64,000 nt of DNA from Mycobacterium sp. D16Q13 (GCF_002013375.1 NZ_MAEW01000003.1:372001-436000), one strand, 5' to 3'; positions 1-9,159 are shown, counted from the first letter of the stretch. Notes: generated from the sequence alone by a model not told the origin. Program-made: numbers and translations.

Positions 1-980
1 GCGGGACACGGGTTCCGCACGCGGCTGTCACACATATCGGTGTGCTGCCCACCCACACCCGGCGCGGGATACTCACTTCTTTAGTCACCCGGCAGCTCAC
101 CGATATCGCGGGGCGTGGAGAGCTCGTCGCCAGCCTGCGCGCCTCCGAAGCGGTGATCTACCGCCGTTTCGGCTATGGGGTCGCGACCAGCAGCGCGAAC
201 TACCGCATCCAGCGGCGACGGGCACTGGCGCACAGTCTCGTTGACGCCGGACCCGTCACTCTGCTCGACGCATCATCCACACCGCAGCGACTCGCCGCGA
301 TCTATGAACGCGCGGCGTGGACCGGAGCAGTGGCATGTCCGCCGCACTGGTGGCGGCTGCACGAACTGTTTGACGCCGCCGATCCGGTGAAACCCTATGT
401 GGTCACCCACGCCGATGGGTACGTCAGATATCGCCCACGGAACACCTCCGAATGGTTCGCCAGCGACACCCGGACTATATCTGTTGATGATCTTGTCGCC
501 CATAGCGATAACGCCTACCGTGCGCTAGTCGGCCACCTGTTGGAGCTGGATCTTGTCGATGTCATCGAACTCGGCCAACGCCCGGTCGACGACCCCCTCC
601 CCCACCTCGTTACCGATCCGCGCGCGGTGACGGTCACCGGTATCCGTGACGAGACCTGGCTACGGCTCGTCGATGTCGAGGCGGCACTAGCGGCACGCAC
701 GTACGTGGATACGGCACCGATAGTGATCGAGGTGCACGATGACCTGCTTACCCATAACTCGGCACGGTTCGCCGTGGGCGCCGACAAGGTCCGGCGCACC
801 CAGCACACTCCTGATGTGTCACTCGATGTCGCCGCCCTGGGGTCGGTCTATCTCGGCGGCACCTCGTGGACACAGCTGGCACGCGCTGGACTGGTATCGG
901 CACAGTCGACGCAGGCGATCACGTCCGCGGATGCCCTGTTCTCGACCGGCGCACAGCCTTTCGCCGGTATCAACTTTTAG
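1..980 (+). CDS. Eis-like GNAT acetyltransferase (5' end outside window)
   Basis: The reading frame is open from base 3, and the first visible residues (GTRVPHAAVTHIGVLPTHTR) belong to the acetyl-CoA-binding core of a GNAT domain, so the true start lies upstream. The motif VGVLPTHTRRGIL is the Q/RxxGxG-type pyrophosphate loop. The C-terminal part resembles the sterol-carrier-like domain of Eis proteins, and the protein ends in Phe. In M. tuberculosis Eis the terminal carboxylate serves as general base, so this end is consistent with an active enzyme. Eis enzymes acetylate aminoglycosides and other amines at several positions. The next gene begins 9 bases after the stop and is probably co-transcribed. 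Which Eis paralogue this is cannot be decided from the fragment. Confidence 0.85.
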   Translation, partial: GTRVPHAAVTHIGVLPTHTRRGILTSLVTRQLTDIAGRGELVASLRASEAVIYRRFGYGVATSSANYRIQRRRALAHSLVDAGPVTLLDASSTPQRLAAIYERAAWTGAVACPPHWWRLHELFDAADPVKPYVVTHADGYVRYRPRNTSEWFASDTRTISVDDLVAHSDNAYRALVGHLLELDLVDVIELGQRPVDDPLPHLVTDPRAVTVTGIRDETWLRLVDVEAALAARTYVDTAPIVIEVHDDLLTHNSARFAVGADKVRRTQHTPDVSLDVAALGSVYLGGTSWTQLARAGLVSAQSTQAITSADALFSTGAQPFAGINF

Positions 981-989
981 GAGAACCCT

Positions 990-2348
990 GTGCCCGATGA
1001 TCTTCACGCAAGCGGCTCATCCGTCTCTGACCGCCAGCTACACCTCCTTGCCTTCGGCAACGTGCGCTCCGGTGGCGCGTGGCGGCTTCCCGGCGTACGA
1101 AACGGCCCGGCCAATCAGCTCGATACGTTGGTCGCCACCGCGAAAGCAGCGGAAGCGGCCAAGTTCGATGCCATCTTCTTCGCCGATGGCCTCAACTTCG
1201 GCCCGGAGGCCACCTGGGCCCACAAGTCCACCGAAGACTTCGAACCACTCACGGCCACCTCATACCTCGCCGCGGTCACCGATCGCCTGGGCCTGGTAGT
1301 CACCGGATCCTCCACCTTTCAGCCGCCGTATCACCTGGCACGCCAACTGTTGTCGCTCGATCATCTGAGTGCGGGACGTGCCGGATGGAACCTCGTGACC
1401 AGCTTCGCGCAGGCGGCCGCCGCCAACTTCGGCGAGCGGGGCTTCCTCCCGCACGACGAGCGCTACCGGCTGGCAGAAGAGACGCTTCACGTGGTGAAGG
1501 CCCTATGGCATTCCCTCGAATCGGATACCGTCATCGAGAACCGGGCGACGGGAATCTACAACGATGTCAACAAGATTCACGTCGCCAACCACGATGGCGA
1601 GTTTCACAAGGTCAAGGGGCCACTCGGCGTCACGCCCTCCCGCCAGGGACGACCGGTGATCTTTCAGGCCGGATCTTCCACCACCGGAAGGGCCTTCGCC
1701 GCCAAACATGCCGAGGTGGTCTTTACCGGGCAAACCGACATCGACCGCGCCAAGAGCTTCTACCGACAGCTCCACGACGAAGCCCGCGCGTCCGGACGGT
1801 CCTCTCTGCCCTTGGTCACCCCCTCCCTCGGTGTCGTTGTCGGCTCCACCGAGGCCGAGGCGCGTGCCGTGGAAAGCACCGTCTATGAGCACTTCATCCC
1901 GGAATACCAGGCGGGGTGGCTCCTCGAGGTGGATGTCAACGTCATCGGCGCCGACCTGGACGGCCCGGTGCCGGCGTCCGCATTCCCGGAGAGCACCGAA
2001 ACCCATCAAACCGCGCTCGCCGGATACAAGCACCTTGCCACCGTGGGGAATCCAACCGTTCGGGAGTTCCTCTACCGTACGTTGAACGCGTTCGGTACGA
2101 GGTTTGTCGGTTCCGCCGAGCAGGTGGCCGATCAGATCGAGCTGTGGTTCACCGAGGGCGCCGCCGATGGATTCATTCTGAGCACATCGGGGCTACCGGG
2201 CCAATTCGAACTCTTCACCGAACACGTGGTGCCAATCCTGGTGCGTCGCGGTATCTTCCGCGCCGAATACACCGGGTCCACACTGCGCGACCACCTGGCC
2301 TTGCCCTGGCCGGCTCCGCAACGCGCGCCGGCCCTCCTTGCCCACTAG
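990..2348 (+). CDS. Flavin-dependent monooxygenase, NtaA/SnaA/DszA family (LLM class)
   Basis: A 452-residue luciferase-like flavin monooxygenase, the usual length for the nitrilotriacetate/DszA branch. Typical stretches are LHLLAFGNV near the start, FDAIFFADGLNFG around residue 65, LDHLSAGRAGWNLVTS around 125 and the phosphate-binding-like RPVIFQAGSS around 225. Such enzymes use FMNH2 from a separate reductase to oxidise small organic substrates; the substrate here is unknown and no reductase gene is adjacent. The GTG start at 990 follows an AGGAGA ribosome-binding site located 6 bases upstream. It lies 9 bases after the Eis-like gene, suggesting one operon. Its TAG stop overlaps the opposite-strand carbonic anhydrase stop by four bases. 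Confidence 0.88.
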   Translation: MPDDLHASGSSVSDRQLHLLAFGNVRSGGAWRLPGVRNGPANQLDTLVATAKAAEAAKFDAIFFADGLNFGPEATWAHKSTEDFEPLTATSYLAAVTDRLGLVVTGSSTFQPPYHLARQLLSLDHLSAGRAGWNLVTSFAQAAAANFGERGFLPHDERYRLAEETLHVVKALWHSLESDTVIENRATGIYNDVNKIHVANHDGEFHKVKGPLGVTPSRQGRPVIFQAGSSTTGRAFAAKHAEVVFTGQTDIDRAKSFYRQLHDEARASGRSSLPLVTPSLGVVVGSTEAEARAVESTVYEHFIPEYQAGWLLEVDVNVIGADLDGPVPASAFPESTETHQTALAGYKHLATVGNPTVREFLYRTLNAFGTRFVGSAEQVADQIELWFTEGAADGFILSTSGLPGQFELFTEHVVPILVRRGIFRAEYTGSTLRDHLALPWPAPQRAPALLAH

Positions 2349-2845
2349 GCCTCGGCGGCGACCTCACGCAACGTGCCGTCCTTGACGTCGTAGACGAATC
2401 CGCGCACGCTGCCCTTCCGCGGAACAAATGGGTTGGCCTTGATCCTCGCCACCGACTGGCGGACGTCCTCGTCCAAATCGGTGAACGCCTCGGCCGACCA
2501 CGGCGGTTTGATCCCCGTCTCGTCCTGAATCGAACGCTTGAAGGCATCGTCGGTGAATGTCAGCATGCCGCAGTCGGTGTGATGGATGAGAATGATCTCC
2601 TCGGTGCCCAGCAGCCGCTGCGAGATGGCCAACGACCGGATCTCATCCTCGGTGATCACTCCGCCCGCATTGCGAATGACGTGCGCGTCACCTTCGTGAA
2701 GGCCAAGCAGACCATACGGATTCAGGCGTGCATCCATGCACGCGACAATCGCGACCTTGCGCCCCGGGGGCAACGGCAGATCGCCCTTGTCGAAGCTGGC
2801 CGCATAAGCCTGTGCGTTGTTCAGCAGTTCGTCAGTGGTCGACAT
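2345..2845 (-). CDS. canA: Beta-class carbonic anhydrase
   Basis: A 166-residue beta-carbonic anhydrase interconverting CO2 and bicarbonate in the cytoplasm. Zinc ligands are visible: Cys36 in ACMDAR, with Asp38 and Arg40 as the conserved dyad, then His89 and Cys92 in HHTDCGM. Length and sequence fit the M. tuberculosis Rv1284 (CanA) type rather than the longer CanB type. It is a single gene, convergent with the flavin monooxygenase, the two stop codons sharing the palindrome CTAG. In M. tuberculosis this gene neighbours cysD; here cysD is more than 50 kb away. Confidence 0.93.
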   Translation of the reverse strand: MSTTDELLNNAQAYAASFDKGDLPLPPGRKVAIVACMDARLNPYGLLGLHEGDAHVIRNAGGVITEDEIRSLAISQRLLGTEEIILIHHTDCGMLTFTDDAFKRSIQDETGIKPPWSAEAFTDLDEDVRQSVARIKANPFVPRKGSVRGFVYDVKDGTLREVAAEA

Positions 2846-2876
2846 GGCGCGAAGGTACGCGTGAGCACATGCCAGG

Positions 2877-4016
2877 TCAACGGTTACGAGCCCGCTGATC
2901 CCAGATGTGATCGCACACCTTCAACAAATATTCGCGGACGCAGCCGTGCGGCGGATACCAGCCACCGCTCGACTCGGACTGTGCATCCCGAACCAGCCCA
3001 CGGACCTCGCCCTCCGAGTCAACGGCAAGGAGCTCGCCGGGCGCCACGGCGAAGGGCACGGCAGAGCTCGAACCCACTACCTGGATCACCGATAGCGGCT
3101 CACGCGTTCGAGGTCCGAACATGGCCACACTCTTACGTTCGAGTTCGTCATGGAACTCTTGCGCACTGAGAATTCCTTCCCGCCAACGAGTCCCGTCAAG
3201 GATCTGTTCTATGGACAACACCTCACCGATGTAGCTACTGGTCAACCCGTTGGTGGCTGCCAGGAGTTCCCGATGTTCGGGATGTAATGCCGCACCGAGA
3301 TGCGCTGTCAGCAAGTTCAATTCGGACTGACTGGCACCGGGACGACGCTGCGCAGGAGCCACGGACTTGACAAGCGACGTCAGCTCAGCGAGCTTAGCGA
3401 CGATCTCGACCATCGTCGGTGGTGACGGACGGATATCGCGTCCCCAGGTTCGCGCGTGAGGGCCCATCTCCTGTTCGGCCAGGTACATGCCCTGCTCAAG
3501 ATTCTCGTGATGCAGATAGGAGTACAGGTCCGGCCACATCGTGCGCGAATCGATGTCGAGCGGAAACACGCTTCCGGCTCGCGCTTCATCGGACTGCCCG
3601 GTGTACAGATAGAGGCAGCCGGCATAGCCGTTGCCGGTATCGGCGATCGGCGCGAATTGGGTCGAATCGTCGGCGACACCCAGGTCATCGGCGGTATCGG
3701 TCTCATCAAACCATTGCGCGATCGTGCGAACGGTCTCGTCCCAACGATCGCCGACACCAATATCGCTGGTGCCCAACAAGTTCGTGCTGAAGTGATAGCT
3801 CTCCCAGCCATTAGCGACACCGAGGAACTCACGGTACTGCGGATCCAACGGACGGCCGAGCCGTTCCTCGGTAGCGAGAAGTTGTTCCTCGGTGGCACCA
3901 GGATTGGGGTGGGTCACCGGGTACAGGCCGTCATCCAGCGAGGCATGCCGTCGCTTGTTGTCGATCATTGCGTCGAGTAGTTGACGCCAAGCGTGAAGTC
4001 CAACTGGTTCCGCCAC
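2877..4016 (-). CDS. Tandem SUKH (SMI1/KNR4) domain protein
   Basis: A 379-residue protein with two SMI1/KNR4-like segments. The first is about residues 40-130, with the pattern ATEEQLLATEERLGRPLDPQY then EFLGVANGWE. The second is about 235-330, with SQSELNLLTAHLGAALHPEH then ELLAATNG. Both repeats share the E/L-x-L-G-x-x-L-x-P-x-x-R-E-x-L-x-x-x-N-G signature of the SUKH superfamily, members of which act as immunity proteins to polymorphic toxins or as adaptor proteins. I chose the GTG at 4016 because AGGGGGG lies 5 bases upstream; a longer frame would run into lpd. It follows lpd by 56 bases, with a short GC-rich inverted repeat at 4050-4063 between them. No toxin gene is nearby, so the function is unknown. 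Confidence 0.75.
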   Translation of the reverse strand: MAEPVGLHAWRQLLDAMIDNKRRHASLDDGLYPVTHPNPGATEEQLLATEERLGRPLDPQYREFLGVANGWESYHFSTNLLGTSDIGVGDRWDETVRTIAQWFDETDTADDLGVADDSTQFAPIADTGNGYAGCLYLYTGQSDEARAGSVFPLDIDSRTMWPDLYSYLHHENLEQGMYLAEQEMGPHARTWGRDIRPSPPTMVEIVAKLAELTSLVKSVAPAQRRPGASQSELNLLTAHLGAALHPEHRELLAATNGLTSSYIGEVLSIEQILDGTRWREGILSAQEFHDELERKSVAMFGPRTREPLSVIQVVGSSSAVPFAVAPGELLAVDSEGEVRGLVRDAQSESSGGWYPPHGCVREYLLKVCDHIWDQRARNR

Positions 4017-4072
4017 GTTTCCCCCCTTTACCTCCCAGCGGATTACGGCGGGCCCCCCGGCCCCGCGACAGC

Positions 4073-5476
4073 TCAGAAGTTGATCATGTGCCCCGCGAGT
4101 CCGTGGAACGCCTCCTGCAGCGCCTCGGACAACGTCGGGTGCGTGTGCACGTTGCGGGTCAGTTCGTTGACCGTGAGGTCCCACTTCTGCGCGAGCGTCA
4201 GCTCGGGCAGCAGCTCGGAAACATCGGGGCCGATGAGGTGTCCGCCGATCAACTCGCCATACTTGGCATCGGCGATCAGCTTGACGAAACCAGTCGGATC
4301 CGCGAGCCCGTGCGCCTTGCCGTTCGCGGTGAACGGGAACTTGGCCACCTTGACGTCGTATCCCTCGGCACGAGCCTGCTCCTCGGTGAGCCCGAAGCTG
4401 GCAACCTGCGGCTGGCAGAACGTCGCCCTGGGCATCATCCGGTAGTCGCCGAGCTCCAGCGTCTCGGCGCCGGCGATGGTCTCGGCGGCAACGACGGCCT
4501 GCGCCTCCGCGACGTGCGCCAGCTGCAGCTTGGAGGTGACGTCACCAATGGCGTAGATGTGCGGCACGTTGGTGCGCATCCGCTCGTCAATGGCGATGGC
4601 GCCGCGATCGGTGAGCGCGACACCCGTCTTGTCCAAGCCGAAGCCCTCGACGTTCGGGGCAAAACCGATGGCCTGCAACACCTTGTCGGCGACGAGCTCG
4701 CTCTCCTGCCCGTCCTTACTTACCTTGACGCGAACGGGACCGCTGCCCCCTTCATCCTGGATCGACTCGACCTTGGTGCCCGTCAGAATCTTGACGCCCA
4801 GCTTCTTGTACTGCTTCTCGATCTCCTTGGACACCTCGGCGTCCTCATTGGGCAGCGCGCGTGGCAGGAACTCGACGATGGTGACGTCCACGCCGTAGTT
4901 CTTGAGGACGTAGGCGAACTCCATACCGATGGCGCCGGCGCCCGCGATGATGATCGACCCGGGCAGCTCGCGGGTCATGATCTGCTTCTCGTAGGTGACC
5001 ACGTTCTCCGACAGTGCGGTCCCGGGTACCAGCCGCACGCTGCTACCGGTGGCGATGATCACATTGGCGAAGGTCAGGGTCTCTGTCGAGCCGTCGGCCT
5101 TCTTCACGGCCAGCGTGTTGGCATCGGTAAAGGTGCCCACGCCCTCGTACTCGGTGATCTTGTTCTTCTTCATCAAGAAGTGCACACCGGCCACGCGCCC
5201 CTCGGCGACCTTGCGACTGCGATCGAACGCGGCACCGAAATCGAAGGTGGCCTCACCACTGATGCCGAATGTCTTGGCTTCCTTGGTAAAGATGTGGGCC
5301 AGCTCCGCGTTACGCAGCAGCGCCTTGGACGGGATACACCCGACATTGAGGCAAACCCCGCCCCAATACTTCTCCTCGACGATGGCTGTGGTCAGACCCA
5401 ACTGGGCTGCGCGAATGGCCGCGACATAGCCACCGGGACCTGCTCCGAGAACGACGACGTCATAGTGTGCAGTCAC
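4073..5476 (-). CDS. lpd: Dihydrolipoamide dehydrogenase (E3)
   Basis: A 467-residue flavoprotein that reoxidises dihydrolipoamide with NAD+, serving as E3 in pyruvate and related 2-oxoacid dehydrogenases and, in mycobacteria, the peroxynitrite reductase system. Features: the FAD-binding [15 protein letters not shown] near residue 10, the redox disulfide [16 protein letters not shown] around 35-50, the NAD-binding [15 protein letters not shown] around 175, the second FAD motif IYAIGDV around 305, and the C-terminal [16 protein letters not shown] active-site base region. The protein closely follows M. tuberculosis LpdC (Rv0462) through its HMINF end. GTG at 5476 gives the family start VTAHYD; an in-frame GTG at 5485 adds three residues and cannot be excluded. 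Confidence 0.96.
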   Translation of the reverse strand: MTAHYDVVVLGAGPGGYVAAIRAAQLGLTTAIVEEKYWGGVCLNVGCIPSKALLRNAELAHIFTKEAKTFGISGEATFDFGAAFDRSRKVAEGRVAGVHFLMKKNKITEYEGVGTFTDANTLAVKKADGSTETLTFANVIIATGSSVRLVPGTALSENVVTYEKQIMTRELPGSIIIAGAGAIGMEFAYVLKNYGVDVTIVEFLPRALPNEDAEVSKEIEKQYKKLGVKILTGTKVESIQDEGGSGPVRVKVSKDGQESELVADKVLQAIGFAPNVEGFGLDKTGVALTDRGAIAIDERMRTNVPHIYAIGDVTSKLQLAHVAEAQAVVAAETIAGAETLELGDYRMMPRATFCQPQVASFGLTEEQARAEGYDVKVAKFPFTANGKAHGLADPTGFVKLIADAKYGELIGGHLIGPDVSELLPELTLAQKWDLTVNELTRNVHTHPTLSEALQEAFHGLAGHMINF

Positions 5477-5514
5477 GTACTCCACCCTAGTAGGACGACG
5501 TCAGGCGGGGAGCG

Positions 5515-6276
5515 TCAAGCCCGGTCTCGGTACTGAATACCCCAACTGCGCAGCGGTTCCGGGCACAGTGACTGAACCCCGGGCACCGAGGGTGCGGTGC
5601 ACGCCACATAGCCATATTTGACTCCGGCGGCCGCCACCGAGATCGCGGGCGCCGTCAACACGGCAAAAGCGAGGGCGACAACTATCGGGCGCGGTTCCAC
5701 CATGGCCAGCAGTAGCGCGACCACCACACAGACAAACACCCAGATCAGCACGTAGGTGACCGCGAGCGTCCGGTCGTTCGGCAAGAGGGTCTCGAACCAG
5801 TGCTGGTAAAGCAGCAGCCCGACCGCCCCGGCCGGAATCCACACCGCCAGCAGCAGCAACAGCAGCACCCAGCGCTTCAGGAAGGCGGGTTCCCGCTCAG
5901 CGGGTACCCGTACCGGCTTCGCCGGCTCGTCGGCGGCCACCGGCACCGCGCCGGTATAGGGGTCGGGCGTCATCGATTCGGCCGACGTGACCGGCATCGC
6001 GCCGGTGTAGTCGCTGCCCACGTCAAACGCCGCGGTGAGCGGCAACGCATCGGTGTCGATGCGGCCGGTGGTTACCAGGTCTTCGTCATCCTTGAACGCC
6101 GAGAACGCGGTGAAGGTGGCGGTATCCAAACCGTCTCTACTTCTGCCGTCGTCGATCGGCACGGCCAGGGGATCGGCAAGGTCGCCCTCGACGATGCTCG
6201 GCCTCTCTGTGCCGTCCACGAGCTCGGTCTCGGCGCTCGTCTTCTCGACTGTGTTTTCCGCATTTTTGTCAGACAC
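5515..6276 (-). CDS. Membrane protein with acidic N-terminal cytoplasmic region
   Basis: A 253-residue protein. Residues 1-130 are acidic and low in hydrophobicity and contain two near-repeats, DYTGAMPV (89-96) and PYTGAVPV (107-113). They are followed by three predicted membrane segments at about 136-157, 170-192 and 196-217, and a short tail with two cysteines. I recognise no domain. It lies 38 bases upstream of lpd on the same strand, and its start overlaps the end of the preceding small membrane protein gene by 8 bases, so the three are probably one operon. In M. tuberculosis the lpdC neighbourhood also holds small membrane proteins (Rv0463, Rv0464c). Confidence 0.7.
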   Translation of the reverse strand: MSDKNAENTVEKTSAETELVDGTERPSIVEGDLADPLAVPIDDGRSRDGLDTATFTAFSAFKDDEDLVTTGRIDTDALPLTAAFDVGSDYTGAMPVTSAESMTPDPYTGAVPVAADEPAKPVRVPAEREPAFLKRWVLLLLLLAVWIPAGAVGLLLYQHWFETLLPNDRTLAVTYVLIWVFVCVVVALLLAMVEPRPIVVALAFAVLTAPAISVAAAGVKYGYVACTAPSVPGVQSLCPEPLRSWGIQYRDRA

Positions 6277-6598
6277 TGTGAATCACCTGTATCGCCGCAA
6301 GAATCCCGAACCATCCGGGAGAAACCGCCAGCACGAATGCCGCCAGCGCCGTCATCCATTTACGCGTGGACGCGATCAAGATAAAGAACCCGATCAGGCT
6401 GGGTACCGCGACAACAACGCCAATGAATAGGTCGGGCCGCACTGGTTCGTGCGCGATCAGCACGCTAGACATTCCAGCGACAAGTCCAACTGCTATCCCC
6501 AGCAGCATCGCGCTAGCTACAACCTGCGCGCGTGGCAGTGGTATCACGAGAAAACTCCTGCTCGGTGTTCTGTCCGCCCCCGGGCCATCTTCGACCAT
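6269..6598 (-). CDS. Small membrane protein
   Basis: I chose the ATG at 6598 (MVEDGPGADRTP...), giving 109 residues with three or four hydrophobic segments: about 27-50, 55-75, 78-92 and 95-109. Longer in-frame starts would extend into the divergent peptidase gene and are not hydrophobic or conserved in look. No strong ribosome-binding site precedes it, so a leaderless transcript is possible. Its 3' end overlaps the next membrane protein by 8 bases. It may correspond to Rv0463, the small membrane protein next to lpdC in M. tuberculosis, judged from position only. Function unknown. Confidence 0.6.
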   Translation of the reverse strand: MVEDGPGADRTPSRSFLVIPLPRAQVVASAMLLGIAVGLVAGMSSVLIAHEPVRPDLFIGVVVAVPSLIGFFILIASTRKWMTALAAFVLAVSPGWFGILAAIQVIHSV

Positions 6599-6625
6599 AC
6601 TGCGATCACTGGCACACTGGCTCAA

Positions 6626-8653
6626 ATGACGTCGGCGCGCCGCTCCCCGGACCCACATCTCTGGCTCGAAGACATTGGCGGAGACGAACCGCTGAACTGG
6701 GTACGGGAACGCAACTCGATAACAACCGGCGAGTTTTCCGGTGAGCGTTTTGAGGATATGCGGGCCGAAGCGCTGGCCATTCTCAACACAGACGCACAGA
6801 TCCCCTACGTGCGGCGGCGGGGCGAATACCTCTATAACTTCTGGCGCGATGCCAACAACGCCCGCGGCCTTTGGCGCCGAACCACTTTGGACCAGTACCG
6901 CCGGGAAGATCCCCAATGGGACGTCATCATCGACGTCGACGCACTGGCGGACACCGAAGAAGAAAACTGGGTCTGGGCGGGCGCGACCGCGTTGCGGCCC
7001 GAGTTCCGCCGGGCGCTGGTCAGTCTGTCGCGCGGCGGGTCAGATGCCGTGGTGGTGCGCGAATTCGATCTGGAAACAAGACAGTTCGTGACGGACGGTT
7101 TTGTGCTACCCGAGGCCAAGACGCAGATCGGGTGGATCGACGCCGACACCGTTTTCGTGGGCACAGATTTTGGGCCCGACAGTCTCACGGACTCGGGGTA
7201 TCCCCGTCTGGTGAAACGCTGGAAACGCGGGCAATCTCCCGACGAAGCGGAGCTGGTGTTCAGCGGCGAATCCTCAGACGTGATGGTGGGCGCGAGCTTT
7301 GACGACACTCCGGGATTCGAACGCACCCTGATCAGCCGGGCCACCGACTTCTTCAACTCCGAAGTACACCAGCTGGGCGTCGACGGAGAGCTGCTGCGCA
7401 TAGACGTCCCCACCGATGCCTCGGTATCGGTGCACCGTGAATGGCTCCTCGTCGAGCTCAAGTCGCCGTGGCAAGTCGATGGCACCGAATATTCGGCCGG
7501 GACGCTGCTGGCCGCTCGCTATGCGGACTTCCTCGCCGGCGATCGCACCGTCACCCCGGTATTCGTTCCCGATGAACACGCGAGTCTGCATCACTACGCG
7601 TGGACGCGGGAACGGCTTACCGTCGCGATCCTGCGCGATGTGGTTAGCGAGATCCTGGTCTTCACCCCGGGCACCTGGGACTCAGAACCACTAACAGGTG
7701 TGCCGGTCAACACCACGACGCAGATCGTCGCGGTCGATGACCTGGGTGATGAGATTTTCCTCGACACATCAGGTTTCACCCAGCCATCGACGCTGCTGCA
7801 CGGAGAGGTGAGCGCAGCGGCGGCCTCTGTATCCCCCGTCAAGGCGGCGCCATCGTTCTTCGACGATGCCGACTTTGAGGTAACCCAATACTTCACCCAG
7901 TCCGACGACGGGACATCGATTCCGTACTTCGTGGTTCGCCCCAAGGGATCCGATGGTGCGGGACCAACTCTGCTCGGCGGCTATGGGGGCTTTGAGGTCG
8001 CCCGGACTCCCGGGTACGACGGTGTGCTGGGCAAGCTGTGGCTGTCCCGCGGCGGCACCTACGTGCTGGCCAATATCCGCGGAGGTGGCGAGTACGGCCC
8101 GGTGTGGCACACCCAGGCGATGCGTGAGGGCCGCCATCTGGTGTACGAGGACTTCGCTGCTGTCGCGCGCGATCTGGTGACTCGGGGCATCACCACCGCC
8201 GCACAGCTGGGCGCACAGGGCGGAAGCAACGGCGGCCTGCTGATGGGGGTGATGCTCACGGCATACCCGGAGCTGTTCGGCGCCTTGGTGTGCCAAGTTC
8301 CACTGCTGGATATGCGGCGCTATCACCTGCTGCTGGCCGGTGCCTCGTGGGTTGCGGAGTATGGCGACCCCGACAATCCCGATGATTGGGAGTTCATCTC
8401 CAAATACTCTCCTTACCAAAACATTTCGCCCGAGAAGCGTTATCCACCGGTTCTGGTGACCACCTCGACCCGCGATGACCGCGTTCACCCGGGGCACGCG
8501 CGCAAGATGACCGCCGCATTGCAAGAGGCCGGGCAACCGGTCTGGTACTACGAGAACATCGAGGGCGGCCATGGCGGCGCGGCCAACAACGAACAGTCGG
8601 CATTCAAGGCGGCGCTGGCCATCGAGTTTCTCTGGCGCCAGCTCGCACCCTGA
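6626..8653 (+). CDS. Prolyl oligopeptidase family serine peptidase (S9)
   Basis: A 675-residue peptidase with an N-terminal beta-propeller (about residues 1-410) and a C-terminal alpha/beta-hydrolase domain. The catalytic triad is visible as Ser534 in GGSNGG, Asp617 in TRDDRVHPGHARKM and His649 in EGGHGG. Propeller-type S9 peptidases cleave short peptides, often after proline. It carries no signal peptide, so it is likely cytoplasmic. The gene corresponds in kind and size to Rv0457c. ATG at 6626 (MTSARRSPDPHLWLEDI) is the family-like start; it lies only 27 bases from the divergent small membrane protein start, leaving little room for separate promoters. Confidence 0.93.
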   Translation: MTSARRSPDPHLWLEDIGGDEPLNWVRERNSITTGEFSGERFEDMRAEALAILNTDAQIPYVRRRGEYLYNFWRDANNARGLWRRTTLDQYRREDPQWDVIIDVDALADTEEENWVWAGATALRPEFRRALVSLSRGGSDAVVVREFDLETRQFVTDGFVLPEAKTQIGWIDADTVFVGTDFGPDSLTDSGYPRLVKRWKRGQSPDEAELVFSGESSDVMVGASFDDTPGFERTLISRATDFFNSEVHQLGVDGELLRIDVPTDASVSVHREWLLVELKSPWQVDGTEYSAGTLLAARYADFLAGDRTVTPVFVPDEHASLHHYAWTRERLTVAILRDVVSEILVFTPGTWDSEPLTGVPVNTTTQIVAVDDLGDEIFLDTSGFTQPSTLLHGEVSAAAASVSPVKAAPSFFDDADFEVTQYFTQSDDGTSIPYFVVRPKGSDGAGPTLLGGYGGFEVARTPGYDGVLGKLWLSRGGTYVLANIRGGGEYGPVWHTQAMREGRHLVYEDFAAVARDLVTRGITTAAQLGAQGGSNGGLLMGVMLTAYPELFGALVCQVPLLDMRRYHLLLAGASWVAEYGDPDNPDDWEFISKYSPYQNISPEKRYPPVLVTTSTRDDRVHPGHARKMTAALQEAGQPVWYYENIEGGHGGAANNEQSAFKAALAIEFLWRQLAP

Positions 8654-8712
8654 CCCGAAATCTCAGGGCAATCCCCGATGCCGTGACACCATCCGCGACG
8701 GACAATGGCCGC

Positions 8713-9150
8713 ATGAGCGAATCCAACACCGTTCCACCGTGGATTAACAAGATGGTCAAGGGCCTGCTCCGCAGCCCGCTGCACCCCGTACTCAGCGGCA
8801 ACATCGCGCTGTTCACCTTCACCGGCCGCAAGAGCGGCAAGGAATACAACGTCGCCGCCACCTACGTTCGTGACGGCGACGTGTTGACCGTCTTCACCGA
8901 CAGAGCGTGGGCCAAGAATCTGCGCGACGGCCGGCCCGTCACCGCGTTGGTGCGCGGCAAGCGGCTCGATGGCACCGCCGAGCTGTCCACGGGACCGCAG
9001 ATCGCTGAGCCGTTAGCCGAGCTGCTGCAGAGGGTGCCGCGAGATGCCAAGTATCACAACGTGCGCCGCAACCCGGACGGCAGCTTCAACCAATCCGATA
9101 TCGACCGGGCGGCGGCCAGTGAGAGCATGGTGACAGTACGTCTGTCATGA
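8713..9150 (+). CDS. Deazaflavin (F420)-dependent nitroreductase family protein
   Basis: A 145-residue split-barrel protein of the Ddn/FDOR type. The pattern FTFTGRKSGKEYNVAATYVRDGD at about 35-57, and WAKNLRDGRPVTALVRGKR at about 73-91, are typical of this family, whose members bind F420 or related flavins and reduce quinones or nitro compounds. Starting at ATG 8713 gives MSESNTVPPW; a GTG at 8683 would add ten residues. The gene is 59 bases downstream of the peptidase. Its stop codon lies inside a pair of adjacent palindromes (9131-9159). The substrate is not deducible. Confidence 0.8.
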   Translation: MSESNTVPPWINKMVKGLLRSPLHPVLSGNIALFTFTGRKSGKEYNVAATYVRDGDVLTVFTDRAWAKNLRDGRPVTALVRGKRLDGTAELSTGPQIAEPLAELLQRVPRDAKYHNVRRNPDGSFNQSDIDRAAASESMVTVRLS

Positions 9151-9159
9151 CGTACGTCA
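9131..9159. promoter_or_regulatory. Adjacent palindromes at end of the FDOR gene
   Basis: TGACAG-TACGT-CTGTCA (9131-9147) is immediately followed by the perfect 12-base palindrome TGACGTACGTCA (9148-9159), which begins with the stop codon of the upstream gene. There is no T-run, so this is more like a protein-binding site than an intrinsic terminator. Both contain TACGTC. Confidence 0.35.

Noticed and set aside
4050..4063. GC-rich inverted repeat between lpd and the SUKH gene
   Set aside because: Five-base arms and no T-run; too weak to call a terminator.
3968..5536. 522-codon open frame on the plus strand
   Set aside because: Antisense to lpd and the SUKH gene; the composition is typical of a mirror frame and no domain is recognisable.
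5841..5870. CAG-like triplet run
   Set aside because: Encodes the leucine-rich membrane helix of the membrane protein on the minus strand.
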